From contig CAJUMS010000036.1 in NCBI GenBank assembly GCA_910587465.1, positions 1 to 25,751 of the forward strand: DNA of 25,751 nt. Reading direction: 5' to 3'. This document shows positions 15,139 through 23,109 of this stretch, piece after piece. A model generated the notes under the pieces. The model ran no database searches. It had not been told where the DNA came from and saw nothing but the letters and a program-made list of their open reading frames with translations. The translations under genes were made by a program, and so were the position numbers. The DNA comes from an uncultured Oscillospiraceae bacterium. Lineage in GTDB: Bacteria > Bacillota > Clostridia > Oscillospirales > Ruminococcaceae. Within the stretch, counting starts at the first letter, position 1. Each line of letters begins with the position of its first letter.

Positions 15139-16110
15139 TCAGCGGTGAGTATGATTTACTTTAGCAACGGTTTTGACCTCATTCCGAGTGTCGGGCTGAT
15201 TTTGCGGCGCGGTGCTTTTCGCCGCCATTTCTCGATTGTGCGTTATCAGTTGGAGCAGCTCGTTGAAATCCTTTACACCGTTCTCGTGTAAAATCCTGTT
15301 GCAGGGTATCAAGCCGTTATCCGAGGTAAACTTGATACCCGCCTCGTCGTTATCCACACAGGCATAAAGCTGTAATCCGTTCTCCGACAAAGAATTTAGG
15401 CTGTTCGGCTTTAGCCCCGCCATAGATACAAGAACGGAGTTTTGTATCTTGTTTGGATTTGCAAGCATTTTGAACGACAACAAGTCTATTGCGCTCTCGA
15501 AAACGTAGGCTCTGTCGGGCGTTCCGATCTTGACCGCAAACAAGCTGTCCGACGTTCCCGCGGCTACTCCCTTAAAACGCTTGTATGTGTTCGTGCCTTG
15601 AATTTCAGCCCCGACGATTTTACCGTCCTCGTTCTTATGGAGAAAAACGGCGTTGCCGCGTTTATCTTGATAAAGCAGGCTGTCACATACCAGACCGTAA
15701 ACGATATTGCTGTCGATCTTACGCGTTCCGCAAAGATAAGCAAATACGTTTTTCATATTGTCCGCTCGGTCGGGCAAAACCAATTCCCGCTTTTTAGGCG
15801 GCGGTTCGGAATATCGCTCATATGAGATCGTGCGAAAGTATGAGCCGCCCGACAACTCGGAAACAGCGGTTTTCAAATCCATTCCGAGCATTTCCATTAA
15901 GCAGTTTACGGCATTTCTGCCGCCGTTTTTGCCGCTTTTGGAAAAGCAGTACCACTCGTTGGTATCGGTCTTTATGTAAAAGCCGCCAAAGCCCTTGACG
16001 TGCAACTCATTTCGCCGCAGCTCACAGTCGTAGCCGTGAGTTTGAAAGTACTCCGCGAGATTTGCACCTCTGGCGGCTTGTAACTGCTCGTCCGTAAAAC
16101 CATAGTACAT
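15139..16110 (-). CDS. DUF3991/TOPRIM-domain primase-like protein
   Basis: A 323-aa protein of the kind encoded beside relaxases on clostridial mobile elements. Residues ~1-90 are a CHC2-like/zinc-ribbon-derived N-terminal domain (ELHVKGFGGFYIKTD, NEWYCFSKSGKNGG), ~110-180 match DUF3991, and ~195-290 form a TOPRIM fold with E205 (AYVFESAIDLLSF) and D253/D255 (CVDNDEAG). It is probably a primase that helps make the complementary strand after transfer. GGAGG precedes the ATG at 16110. It follows the helicase gene on the same strand with a terminator hairpin between them. Confidence 0.88.
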   Translation of the reverse strand: MYYGFTDEQLQAARGANLAEYFQTHGYDCELRRNELHVKGFGGFYIKTDTNEWYCFSKSGKNGGRNAVNCLMEMLGMDLKTAVSELSGGSYFRTISYERYSEPPPKKRELVLPDRADNMKNVFAYLCGTRKIDSNIVYGLVCDSLLYQDKRGNAVFLHKNEDGKIVGAEIQGTNTYKRFKGVAAGTSDSLFAVKIGTPDRAYVFESAIDLLSFKMLANPNKIQNSVLVSMAGLKPNSLNSLSENGLQLYACVDNDEAGIKFTSDNGLIPCNRILHENGVKDFNELLQLITHNREMAAKSTAPQNQPDTRNEVKTVAKVNHTHR

Positions 16111-16132
16111 AGTAAAACCTCCTATAAAAATA

Positions 16133-16158
16133 GCCCCCGCCGAATTAACGGCGGGGGC
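16133..16158 (-). terminator. Terminator after the helicase gene
   Basis: GCCCCCGCCG and CGGCGGGGGC form a perfect 10-bp stem with a 6-nt loop; on the reverse strand it is followed by TATTTTTAT. It lies between the helicase stop and the primase ribosome binding site, so primase expression may depend on readthrough. Confidence 0.82.
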
Positions 16159-16173
16159 ATAAGCTAAATGAAA

Positions 16174-18051
16174 TCAATGTCTGCCGCGTGAGGGTTTGGG
16201 CTTGTCGCGGTCGTTTTCGGGATTATCGCGGCTTGGACTATCCCTGTCCTCATCTTCCTTCTCGTCCATAATAACCTCGTCAGCTTTCCCGACCTCAAGT
16301 TCAAGGTTAAGCTGAGTGAGCCGCTGAGTTTTTGTTTCAAGTTCCTCCGCGTGTTCAAATGGCTTGCCTTTGCTTTCAAGAGCCGCCTTTAAATCGCCTT
16401 GCAACACGACAAGTTTGTCCTCCATAGCTGCAAGTTTCTTACCGATACCGTCATTTACTAGATTTTCAAGTCGGGTAACGTTTCCAATATCGCCCGTGAT
16501 TTCCATAGCAGCGATATAAGTTATTCCGTGCCGAACGGCAACCTCTGCAACCGCCTTGCCCAAATAATCGTGTCCTCTTTCAATCGCCAGTTCAAAACCT
16601 CGGAAATTTCCAATCGGCAAATGCAAGGTTCTGTTATCGTTTGCGAGAAAGGCGACCGCCTCCTGCCGCAGCGCCTCGCCCGCCGCCTTGCGTTCCGTGA
16701 AAACCTTGTCCCTTATTTCAACTCTGAATTCCTCGCTTGGCAGCACGTTCTCCTTTGCAAATTCAATATCGGCTTTTGCCGCCGAGATGTTATGCTCCAG
16801 ATTTTTTATGCCGATCTCCGCGTCCTTAATCGTATCGTCAAGTCTGTACTGCTCGTTGTAGTATTCGCTTTCAAGCATTTTCAAACGCGCAACGTCCGTA
16901 TCGAGTTCTATCTTCTCCTTGATACGCGGATCGCCCGTAGCCAACGCCTGCATTTCGGTATAGTTCAAAACCATTTCGTCAACGTCCTCACAGGAACGCG
17001 CCGAGGTATCACCGCTCATAAGCTGAGAAATGAATTTCTGCTTTGTGACGATTATGTTCATCATATATGCGTCAAACGTGTCCTTGGTAACATAATTGTA
17101 CAATTCCACAGCGCTGTTTTCGTTGCCTTGACGGACTATTCGACCAACGCGCTGCTCTAAATCGGACGGTTTCCACGGAATATCCAAGTTGTGGAGCGCG
17201 ACCAGCTTGTTCTGAATGTTCGCGCCTGTACCGAGTTTTGATGTGGACGCGATGACTATGCGCTTTGTCCCCGACCGTAACTGAGCCTTCATCTCGTTTT
17301 GCTGTTTTGTCGTGTTCGCGTCGCCCGCGAAACATATTTCGTCTTTGGGAATACCGCGCCGGATAAGTTCAGCCTTAATGTAGTTGTAGACGGAAAACTT
17401 CCCCTCATCGTTCGGCTTGACCGTTTTCTTCTTTTTATCGTCGGTCAGCTCCTCCTGTTCGTTATCCCCGTTTACGGCTATGTCGCAGAATATTGCCTGT
17501 ACGCCCTTTTGTGCTGTCGTTCTGGTGTATATCTCCATAACCTTGTCGATACAGAGATTGACCTTGCTGTCGGGATAATTTTCCGCGTCGGGATTTAAGC
17601 ACCGCGCGTCCAATCCGAGCAGACGCGCTTCGCCCGTTATTTTGAGCATATTATCGACCGTCGCGTCCACGCTCCCGTTATGCACGGCTTCGGAGCGTTC
17701 CGCGAGAATTTGCATATAAGCCTTTTGGAAATCGTTAGTTGTTGCTACAATGGTTTCTGGTTTGCCGCCCTTTACTTCGGGAACGGGTAAATTCAGCATA
17801 TCCGCCGTGCGAATATCCGCAAATTCCTTATACATTGCCATTAACTCAGGCAGATTATTGAATTTGGCGAAACGCTTCTTGGTTCTGTAACCGTTGCCCG
17901 CGGGCTTTAATTCTGCTTTGGAAACGACCTCACCGAACGTGTTCGCCCAATCGTCGAATGTCTGCATACCCGCCTGTGCCAAGAGCGACGGACGGAGATA
18001 TCTCTGCATAATGTATAATTCGACCATACTGTTGCTAACAGGTGTGCCGAT
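16174..18051 (-). pseudogene. C-terminal part of a large SNF2-type element helicase
   Basis: The readable homology starts at IGTPVSNSMVELY (18051), the SNF2 motif III region, and runs to the natural C-terminus RGRH. Motif V (IASTSKLGTGANIQ) and motif VI (LEQRVGRIVRQGN, the arginine-finger helix) are intact, followed by a long coiled-coil tail. Full-length relatives on clostridial conjugative elements are usually far larger and carry an N-terminal ATPase and often a methyltransferase domain. Here the Walker A and DEAH motifs are missing, and the frame upstream runs into a stop within ~55 nt. An internal ATG at 18027 could start a 617-aa product, but it would lack ATP-binding motifs and should not be an active helicase. 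Confidence 0.85.
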
Positions 18052-18107
18052 TGCAGGACAGCAACAAATATGACAAAGCCGATTATAGAACCGTTCCTAA
18101 ACAACAA

Positions 18108-18143
18108 CCCCTTGCCGAGAGAAAATCGACAAGGGGCTGTTTT
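18108..18143 (+). terminator. Orphan terminator in the junction segment
   Basis: CCCCTTGCCGA (18108-18118) pairs with TCGACAAGGGG (18126-18136) apart from one mismatch, followed by CTGTTTT. No intact forward gene precedes it. It lies in the ~130-bp segment between the cut helicase and the cut yolD, so it is probably the end of a lost gene. Confidence 0.6.
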
Positions 18144-18174
18144 CATTGCGTCAATCATCTGCAAAATGTTTGCT

Positions 18175-18331
18175 TGTTGTGAAAATCGGCACAATCAAGC
18201 GGCTTGATGATGTTTTCTTCAAGCTGCTGTTTGCGGACGGCATGGGGATAAGCGTTTCGTGTATACTAGACTTTGAAATAACGGAGCAAAACGGATATGA
18301 AATCGGTTACCTCGTTGTAAATATGAAATAA
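18175..18331 (+). pseudogene. 5'-truncated yolD relic heading module B
   Basis: From KIGTIKRLDDVFFKLLFADG to ILDFEITE this matches the last 40 residues of the YolD protein at 6598 (KVGTVKRIDEVFFKLLFTDG..ILDFNITE), with 14 additional C-terminal residues. The N-terminal two thirds and the polymerase gene normally preceding it are absent. Upstream sequence is unrelated and leads into the truncated helicase. It therefore marks a deletion or insertion breakpoint. No translation start with a good site is evident. Confidence 0.82.
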
Positions 18332-18334
18332 GCA

Positions 18335-18363
18335 TTGTATTTTGTCAAAAAATATGCTATACT
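18335..18363 (+). promoter_or_regulatory. Promoter of sigma module B
   Basis: TTGTAT (18335-18340) and TATACT (18358-18363), spacer 17 nt, followed by GTATACTAAGGGGTG. The block TTGTATTTTGTCA and the ATACTAAG-RGGTG segment are shared with 7048-7091. Confidence 0.65.
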
Positions 18364-18386
18364 GTATACTAAGGGGTGAGAATACT

Positions 18387-18941
18387 ATGATTGGTATAAC
18401 GTTTTCAACTATCACAGATGACGTACAACGTAATGAACTACAAGTTTTCTATGCTGAAAACTACAAACGCTTTATGTATATAGCTATGCAAAAGGTGAAT
18501 GATGAGGAAAGCGCCGCGGATGTTATTCAAGAGGTTTTTTCGGATATTGCGGATAAGCCCGAAATATTCTTTAATGTTCCGAAAGAGGAAAGGGTCACTT
18601 TTGTTGACGTACTCGTCAGAAACACCGCTATAGGTACGTTCAAAAAGGAGAGCTATCGAACAAGCAAACTTCAGGATTTGCGTGAGGATATAGTTGACGA
18701 GAGTATGAGAATAGAAGACGATGTTATAACCAAAAATACCCGCGAGGAACTGATAAAATACATACTCACGTTGCCCGAACAAAGGCGGACTGTGTACAAG
18801 CTGCGCGTTATAACTGGTTTGTCAATAAGCGAGATTGCCGAACAATTGGAAATATCCCGTGAAACGGTAAAATGGCATTTGAAAACGGCAAGAAAAAACA
18901 TCAGAAATTTCATTGATGAAAGGAACAAGTGCAATGAGTGA
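18387..18941 (+). CDS. ECF-like RNA polymerase sigma factor (module B)
   Basis: A 184-aa paralogue of the sigma factor at 7098. Region 2 carries NDEESAADVIQEVFSDIADK; region 4 carries LPEQRRTVYKLRVITGLSIS and EIAEQLEISRETVKWHLKTA, the -35-reading HTH. The two factors match best in region 2 and in the IRNFIDER/VRKYIDER end, but the recognition helix differs (SRETVKWHLK versus TVTAANKHLT), so their promoters may differ. I chose the ATG at 18387 after AAGGGGTG; the longer reading begins inside the promoter. It overlaps the membrane-partner start by 8 nt, so the pair is translationally coupled. Confidence 0.87.
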   Translation: MIGITFSTITDDVQRNELQVFYAENYKRFMYIAMQKVNDEESAADVIQEVFSDIADKPEIFFNVPKEERVTFVDVLVRNTAIGTFKKESYRTSKLQDLREDIVDESMRIEDDVITKNTREELIKYILTLPEQRRTVYKLRVITGLSISEIAEQLEISRETVKWHLKTARKNIRNFIDERNKCNE

Positions 18942-19656
18942 AAATGTTCTTAGGGAGATTATGCTTGATGTACACAAAATTGAGTGCGGGGTACCTGATG
19001 ACCTGCCCAATTTCAAGCCCTCTCTCCGACATCGCATAGCTATGAAAAGGATATTTGCTCGATTTGAAAGAAACGCTCGTAAACTGAGAAATGCCGAAAC
19101 AATTCAGAAACCGTCAATAACCGAAAATAGGACAAGAAGATACAATTTAAAACAGCGTATACTCATAGCTACACTTATCATTATCCTTATGACGCTGCTT
19201 GCAGGTTGTGTAACCGCTGTTGTTAAATTCGTTTCAGAGCATTTTAACGGAACGGTCTATGAGAATAATACGCAGTTGTTTGTTGCTAATTTGGAAAACT
19301 GCCCCCAAACGATAGCGTATCAGTATGTTTTAACCAACATACCAGAGGGATTTGAGTTGATCGAAACTATACCGTCGACAACTAACATTTGTACGCTTTA
19401 TTTAAACAGTTCCACAAAACAAATCATAACTCTAAACCAATGGGTAAAATCCGAATTTACGCCGCATTACAACACCGAAAATAAAACGTTTGAAGAATTT
19501 GAGCTAAACGATACTATGAGGTTGTTTATTGATTTAAGTAGCGATAAGCGAAGTAATTCGGTTTTTGTTTGGGATAATGGAGATTACATAATTGAAATTT
19601 CGGCAGATTTAGATAAAAACAGCGCTATGAGTTTGTTGAATATTACCAAACTTTAA
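18934..19656 (+). CDS. One-pass membrane protein, probable anti-sigma partner (module B)
   Basis: A 240-aa paralogue of the protein at 7640. The cytoplasmic segment holds RHRIAMKRIFARFERNARKL; residues ~76-97 are the membrane helix (ILIATLIIILMTLLAGCVTA). The outer domain shares FNGTVY, NCPQTIAY, GFEL, LYLNSST, QWVK and VWDNGDYIIEISADLDK with module A. The eleven-residue block HRIAMKRIFAR is identical in both, so it may be the sigma-contacting part; that is inference. The start at 18934 overlaps the sigma stop, with AAGGAAC upstream, which favours an anti-sigma role over an unrelated neighbour. Confidence 0.76.
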   Translation: MSENVLREIMLDVHKIECGVPDDLPNFKPSLRHRIAMKRIFARFERNARKLRNAETIQKPSITENRTRRYNLKQRILIATLIIILMTLLAGCVTAVVKFVSEHFNGTVYENNTQLFVANLENCPQTIAYQYVLTNIPEGFELIETIPSTTNICTLYLNSSTKQIITLNQWVKSEFTPHYNTENKTFEEFELNDTMRLFIDLSSDKRSNSVFVWDNGDYIIEISADLDKNSAMSLLNITKL

Positions 19657-19753
19657 AAATTTTTATAATTTGACCTACCCAAACCGCTTCTCGAAAGATG
19701 TATTAAGTAAGGAGAGAAAAAAACTAATAATACAAAGGGAGGAGGAGTTACCG

Positions 19754-20200
19754 ATGCATCTCAAAGAAAAGATAGCTTCGCTTGGAGCAGCAATTCTTTT
19801 GTGCTCAAATTTTAGTGTCGTTACCTATGCTGACACAACAACTGTGACATCGATTGCAAACGACGGAATTTCACCCGCATATGAGATTACAAACAGTTGT
19901 TCATCCAATTTGGAAATTGTAGGCGGAATAGCAGAGTGTAAAAGCATAGCGAAGGGTACAGACGCTATAAGCATTACCGTAACACAAACCTTGCAAAAGT
20001 ACTGGGGTTTGTGGATTTGGGAAGATGTAAATGGAGCAACGTGGACAGAAACCACAGACTTCAACTTTGTTTGTCTGTACAACACTAAGTCCAATCTCAA
20101 AAATGGGACATATCGTGTAAAATCTGTTTTTACGCTGACGAATGACAACGGAAGGCAAGAAACGATAACCATTTACAGTTCTGAAAAAAAGATTGTATAG
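19754..20200 (+). CDS. Small secreted protein (module B)
   Basis: A 148-aa exported paralogue of the protein at 8451. The signal peptide is ~26 residues (cut after TYA). The mature part shares AEC, QTLQKYWGLWIWEDVNGATW, and YRVKSVFTLTNDNG..ETITIYSSE with module A. I chose the ATG at 19754 after GGAGGAGG; the 28 extra codons of the longer reading contain no start signal. It sits 97 nt after the membrane partner, as in module A, so this trio is conserved in order. The function is unknown; it may be a structural surface protein, a ligand or an inhibitor. Confidence 0.74.
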   Translation: MHLKEKIASLGAAILLCSNFSVVTYADTTTVTSIANDGISPAYEITNSCSSNLEIVGGIAECKSIAKGTDAISITVTQTLQKYWGLWIWEDVNGATWTETTDFNFVCLYNTKSNLKNGTYRVKSVFTLTNDNGRQETITIYSSEKKIV

Positions 20201-20247
20201 ATGTATAAAACTTCTATGTCTATACATTCGATTATTAGGAGGGGATA

Positions 20248-20409
20248 ATGAAGTTTAAATTGGGAATTGGATTGCTATTGTTTGGAATTTTGCTTTCAAA
20301 CGGATCCACCTTTGATTTAGGGAGTATTTTGTTCCTTGTTGGCATAGCAATCGGAATTATAGGTTTGTTGTTAATTATTTCAAGTTGTGATATAGGAGGA
20401 AAACAATGA
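20248..20409 (+). CDS. 53-aa membrane peptide
   Basis: The product reads MKFKLGIGLLLFGILLSNG, then a second hydrophobic stretch ILFLVGIAIGIIGLLLII, ending SSCDIGGKQ: two membrane helices with a short outside loop. AGGAGGGG lies just before the ATG at 20248. Its TGA overlaps the ATG of the following gene (ATGA), and that gene's AGGAGG is inside its last codons, so the two are coupled. No family is recognised. An inverted repeat ATGTATA..TATACAT (20201-20227) lies upstream. It could be a holin-like or accessory membrane peptide, but nothing proves that. Confidence 0.68.
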   Translation: MKFKLGIGLLLFGILLSNGSTFDLGSILFLVGIAIGIIGLLLIISSCDIGGKQ

Positions 20410-21239
20410 GAAAACTAGTCGTATTCTTACTGACTATTGCTTTGACGGCAATGGTAAACGTTACAATGGTATCCGCATCGACCGTAGAGATTACTACGGA
20501 AGATAAAATAGAATACTTAATTTCGCAAGGCATTCCTGAGGATTTTCTTAACGATAAGGAAACTCAGGATATAGACGATATATATGCGTCATACTACGGT
20601 AAGACTGTTGAGTATCTTGGGACAGAAACCGTTAGTCTTACTGAAACAGCTGATCCGTCTGATATTTCATTGCTTGGAGTTATTCCCAGCGATGACATGA
20701 TGTTGAAAATCACAAAAGTTAATGTATATGATGCATCAAGCACATCATCCTCATATTTCCGGATAATTGAAACCGATGTGTACGTTGATTACCGATGGTA
20801 TAATGGAAAGCCGTTCTTTCGTTTGACAGACGCGGTGTCGGTGAATTGGGACTCATCGATTTTCTTGTTAAAACCAAATTCATTTCAATCTACAGATTAT
20901 TTATCGTCTTCAATCGGTGATCAAACCAATTGGATAGTTACTAACACGTCAAGCGATCCCGAGCAACTAAATCAAGGTGGTTTAGGTTATAGCATAAAAA
21001 TGGGGAGCTCCCCTAATTTTTCCACGGTTCAAAAAGGAACTGCGAAGTTTACATTGCAACCCAGGTCAAACATTTACTCTGGAAAAACCCGACATACCTC
21101 AATAAATGTTGAATATGTACATAACCAGAGTTTATTCAACACGTTGACAATTGCCAAAGATGGATTGGGTGTAACAATTAACCTTTCAGGAATGAAGGAC
21201 TCGGTTGCAAAGCCGCTCACTTTTGATTACTCCGTCTAA
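20406..21239 (+). CDS. Secreted protein of unknown function (277 aa)
   Basis: An exported protein with a signal peptide of ~25 residues (cut after VSA). Residues ~26-65 are acidic and helical (YLISQGIPEDFLNDKETQDI), and the rest is rich in beta strands with DVYVDYRWYNGKPFFRLTDA and many Ser/Asn/Thr. No catalytic motif or named family is recognised. It is coupled to the 53-aa membrane peptide by a 4-nt overlap. It occupies the cargo position of module B and differs from all cargo proteins of module A. Confidence 0.7.
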   Translation: MRKLVVFLLTIALTAMVNVTMVSASTVEITTEDKIEYLISQGIPEDFLNDKETQDIDDIYASYYGKTVEYLGTETVSLTETADPSDISLLGVIPSDDMMLKITKVNVYDASSTSSSYFRIIETDVYVDYRWYNGKPFFRLTDAVSVNWDSSIFLLKPNSFQSTDYLSSSIGDQTNWIVTNTSSDPEQLNQGGLGYSIKMGSSPNFSTVQKGTAKFTLQPRSNIYSGKTRHTSINVEYVHNQSLFNTLTIAKDGLGVTINLSGMKDSVAKPLTFDYSV

Positions 21240-21344
21240 TTACTCCATCAATTGATAATGCCAGTATGTTTGATAATAAGCGCATTAAATACCATATTTG
21301 ATTGAGAGTGTTCATTTTGATCGAAGTGGATAAACTTTGATACG

Positions 21345-21352
21345 GATTTATG
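21345..21352 (+). repeat. Target-site duplication, left copy
   Basis: GATTTATG directly flanks the left end of the insertion sequence and is repeated exactly at 22853-22860. Eight to nine bp is the usual duplication for IS256-family elements. Confidence 0.85.
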
Positions 21353-21427
21353 GGCACTCCATAAAATTTTGTGTAAAAGCAAATCCGGTCAGGCAAAAGG
21401 TGGCTTGCAAAGCAAGCGGAGTTTGGT

Positions 21428-21526
21428 ATTTCCTCTTAATAGCCATGCTCCCGCAAGCTGAGACGGTATGCGCGCCGAAGGCGTGAATACCGTCTCAGCT
21501 TGCGGGAAAAATATTAAGAGAGGAAA
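21428..21526 (-). repeat. Long hairpin at the transposase 3' end
   Basis: A perfect 20-bp stem pairs 21450-21469 (CCCGCAAGCTGAGACGGTAT) with 21487-21506 around a 17-nt loop. An outer stem, ATTTCC-TCTTAATA with TATTAAGAGAGGAAAT, extends it across a small internal bulge. It overlaps the end of the transposase reading direction and may act as a terminator or a barrier to outside transcription. Confidence 0.75.
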
Positions 21527-21531
21527 TCCAA

Positions 21532-22758
21532 TTATGCGGATTCTCTGTCCGCGAACATTATCGAAAGCTGGTTAGATACCAGATCCCAATTCCGACACGT
21601 TACACTCCAATGCGCAACGATATTTTTCGACGCAAGGTACAAAATTTTTCGCAGGCTGTCATCGTTGGTGAATGACGGCTTGTTTTTTGTGATCTTACGG
21701 AATTGGCGATTCAAGCCCTCGATAATATTTGTTGTATATATTATCTTACGAACTTCGGCGGGATATGCGAAAAATGTGGATAGGATATCCCAATTCTCCT
21801 CCCAACTTTTAACGCAGCTCGGATAAGTCTGCCGCCATTTTTCTTTGAATTCGAGAAGCGCGTTCATTGCCTCTTCCTCGTTGATTGCTTGATAAATTTT
21901 CTTCAGATCAGCCATCAACGATTTGATATCCTTGTAGCTTACATAACGAGTGTACGAGCGTATCTGATGAATGATACAGCGCTGAATTTGTGATTTCGGA
22001 AACGCTGCATTAATAGCTTCGCGGAAACCCGTCAGACCGTCCACACAGAACACATAAACGTCCTTAACACCGCGATTTTTAAGGTCATTCATAACCGATA
22101 ACCAAAATTTTGCACTCTCGTTTTCGCCTATCCATACACCTAAAATGTCCTTGCGTCCGTCCATCTGGATTCCCAAAACCACATAAGCAGCTTTGGTAAT
22201 ATACTGATGATTTTCCTTGACCTTATAATGGATCGCGTCCATAAAGACAAACGGATAAACAATATCCAGCGGACGGTTTTGCCATGCGGCTATTTCGGGT
22301 GTGATCTTCTCAACAATCTTGCTGACCAAGCCGTCCGAAATATCCACGTTGTACAAATTCTTTATCTGCTCGGAAATATCCCGCTGGCTCATTCCGCAAG
22401 AGTAAAGCGCGAGAATTTTTTCCTCCATTCCATCAGCGTTTCTGTTGTATTTTTCGATGATCTGCGGCTCATATTCGCCGTTACGGTCTCGGGGTATTTT
22501 GACATCAACCTCGCCAAGCTGCGTTTTTACTGTCTTTTTCGAGTATCCGTTTCGGTAGTTTTTCGACATACCTTTTTCGGTTTTATCCGACACATGTTCG
22601 CTTTTTTCGTAGCCGAGCTTTTCTTCGAGTTCCGCTTCCATTACCGTTTGCAGCACGTCGCTGAAAAGCTCTTTCATGCTGTTCATAATGTCTGTCGTAC
22701 TTGTAAATTGCTGACTATTCACAAATTCCTTCAGCAGTTCCTTTGATGTTTTTTCCAT
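21532..22758 (-). CDS. IS256-family (Mutator-type) transposase
   Basis: A 408-aa DDE transposase that cuts and joins the element's ends by a copy-out mechanism. The catalytic triad is visible: D174 in VFMDAIHYKV, D240 in FCVDGLTGFREA and E347 in YTTNIIEGLNRQ. The N-terminal half contains the conserved GYSKKTVKTQLGEVDVKIPR and YSCGMSQRDISEQI HTH segments, and IQRCIIHQIRSYTRYV is the family's C/H motif region. Length and motifs are complete with no frameshift. GGAAGTG precedes the ATG at 22758 on the reverse strand. Confidence 0.96.
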   Translation of the reverse strand: MEKTSKELLKEFVNSQQFTSTTDIMNSMKELFSDVLQTVMEAELEEKLGYEKSEHVSDKTEKGMSKNYRNGYSKKTVKTQLGEVDVKIPRDRNGEYEPQIIEKYNRNADGMEEKILALYSCGMSQRDISEQIKNLYNVDISDGLVSKIVEKITPEIAAWQNRPLDIVYPFVFMDAIHYKVKENHQYITKAAYVVLGIQMDGRKDILGVWIGENESAKFWLSVMNDLKNRGVKDVYVFCVDGLTGFREAINAAFPKSQIQRCIIHQIRSYTRYVSYKDIKSLMADLKKIYQAINEEEAMNALLEFKEKWRQTYPSCVKSWEENWDILSTFFAYPAEVRKIIYTTNIIEGLNRQFRKITKNKPSFTNDDSLRKILYLASKNIVAHWSVTCRNWDLVSNQLSIMFADRESA

Positions 22759-22852
22759 AATAAAAACACTTCCTTTCAGATTTTTCCTTGACCTCAGTCT
22801 TGTCTGATCGGAAGTGCTTTATTCGGTTTTACACAAAATTTATTGGGGTCTC

Positions 22853-22860
22853 GATTTATG
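22853..22860 (+). repeat. Target-site duplication, right copy
   Basis: GATTTATG, identical to 21345-21352. The following ~200 bp (22861-23064) contain nothing I can assign. Confidence 0.85.
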
Positions 22861-23064
22861 CAAAACAAGGCTATAATTCGTATCAGAAAATCTGCTAACA
22901 GACGAACATTGATCATTAATGCAAACACACCTTATTCAACTATTCAAACGCGTTAGGATTTGCGGACATCTTTCTTCTGTTAAAGGGACGCATTTTCAAT
23001 AGATAACTTAGCTTTATACACTTACTATAAAAATTTTAAAATCCGTGACGTGTTCAGTTTTGAA

Positions 23065-23104
23065 AAACCCTTTCCAAAATCGACTATTTTTTTGGAAAGG
23101 GTTT
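23065..23104 (-). terminator. Terminator below the relaxase relic
   Basis: AAACCCTTTCCAAAA (23065-23079) and TTTTGGAAAGGGTTT (23090-23104) form a perfect 15-bp stem. A TTTTTC run follows on the reverse strand, matching the end of the relaxase relic just upstream. Confidence 0.82.
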
Positions 23105-23109
23105 CCTTT

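Larger units (their letters stand above)
21353..22852 (-). mobile_element. IS256-family insertion sequence, 1,500 bp
   Basis: The terminal inverted repeats are GGCACTCCATAAAATTTTGT-GTAAAA at the left and GAGACCCCAATAAATTTTGT-GTAAAA at the right (reverse complement), 20 of 26 identical, sharing TTTTGTGTAAAA. It is bounded by an exact 8-bp duplication, so the insertion looks recent and whole. One transposase gene fills most of it. The left end also holds a long hairpin after the transposase stop. It landed between module B and the second mobilization region. Confidence 0.9.

Noticed and set aside
15442..15825. Forward frame opposite the TOPRIM primase
   Set aside because: It is antisense to a well-supported gene and lacks any start signal.
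16528..17160. 210-codon forward frame opposite the helicase
   Set aside because: It overlaps the conserved helicase motifs on the other strand and has no site upstream.
17907..18194. 95-codon reverse frame across the breakpoint segment
   Set aside because: It crosses the junction between helicase and yolD and overlaps helicase codons in another frame; no start signal or family was seen.
22207..22746. 179-codon forward frame inside the insertion sequence
   Set aside because: It is antisense to the intact transposase; the open frame is a by-product of transposase codon use.
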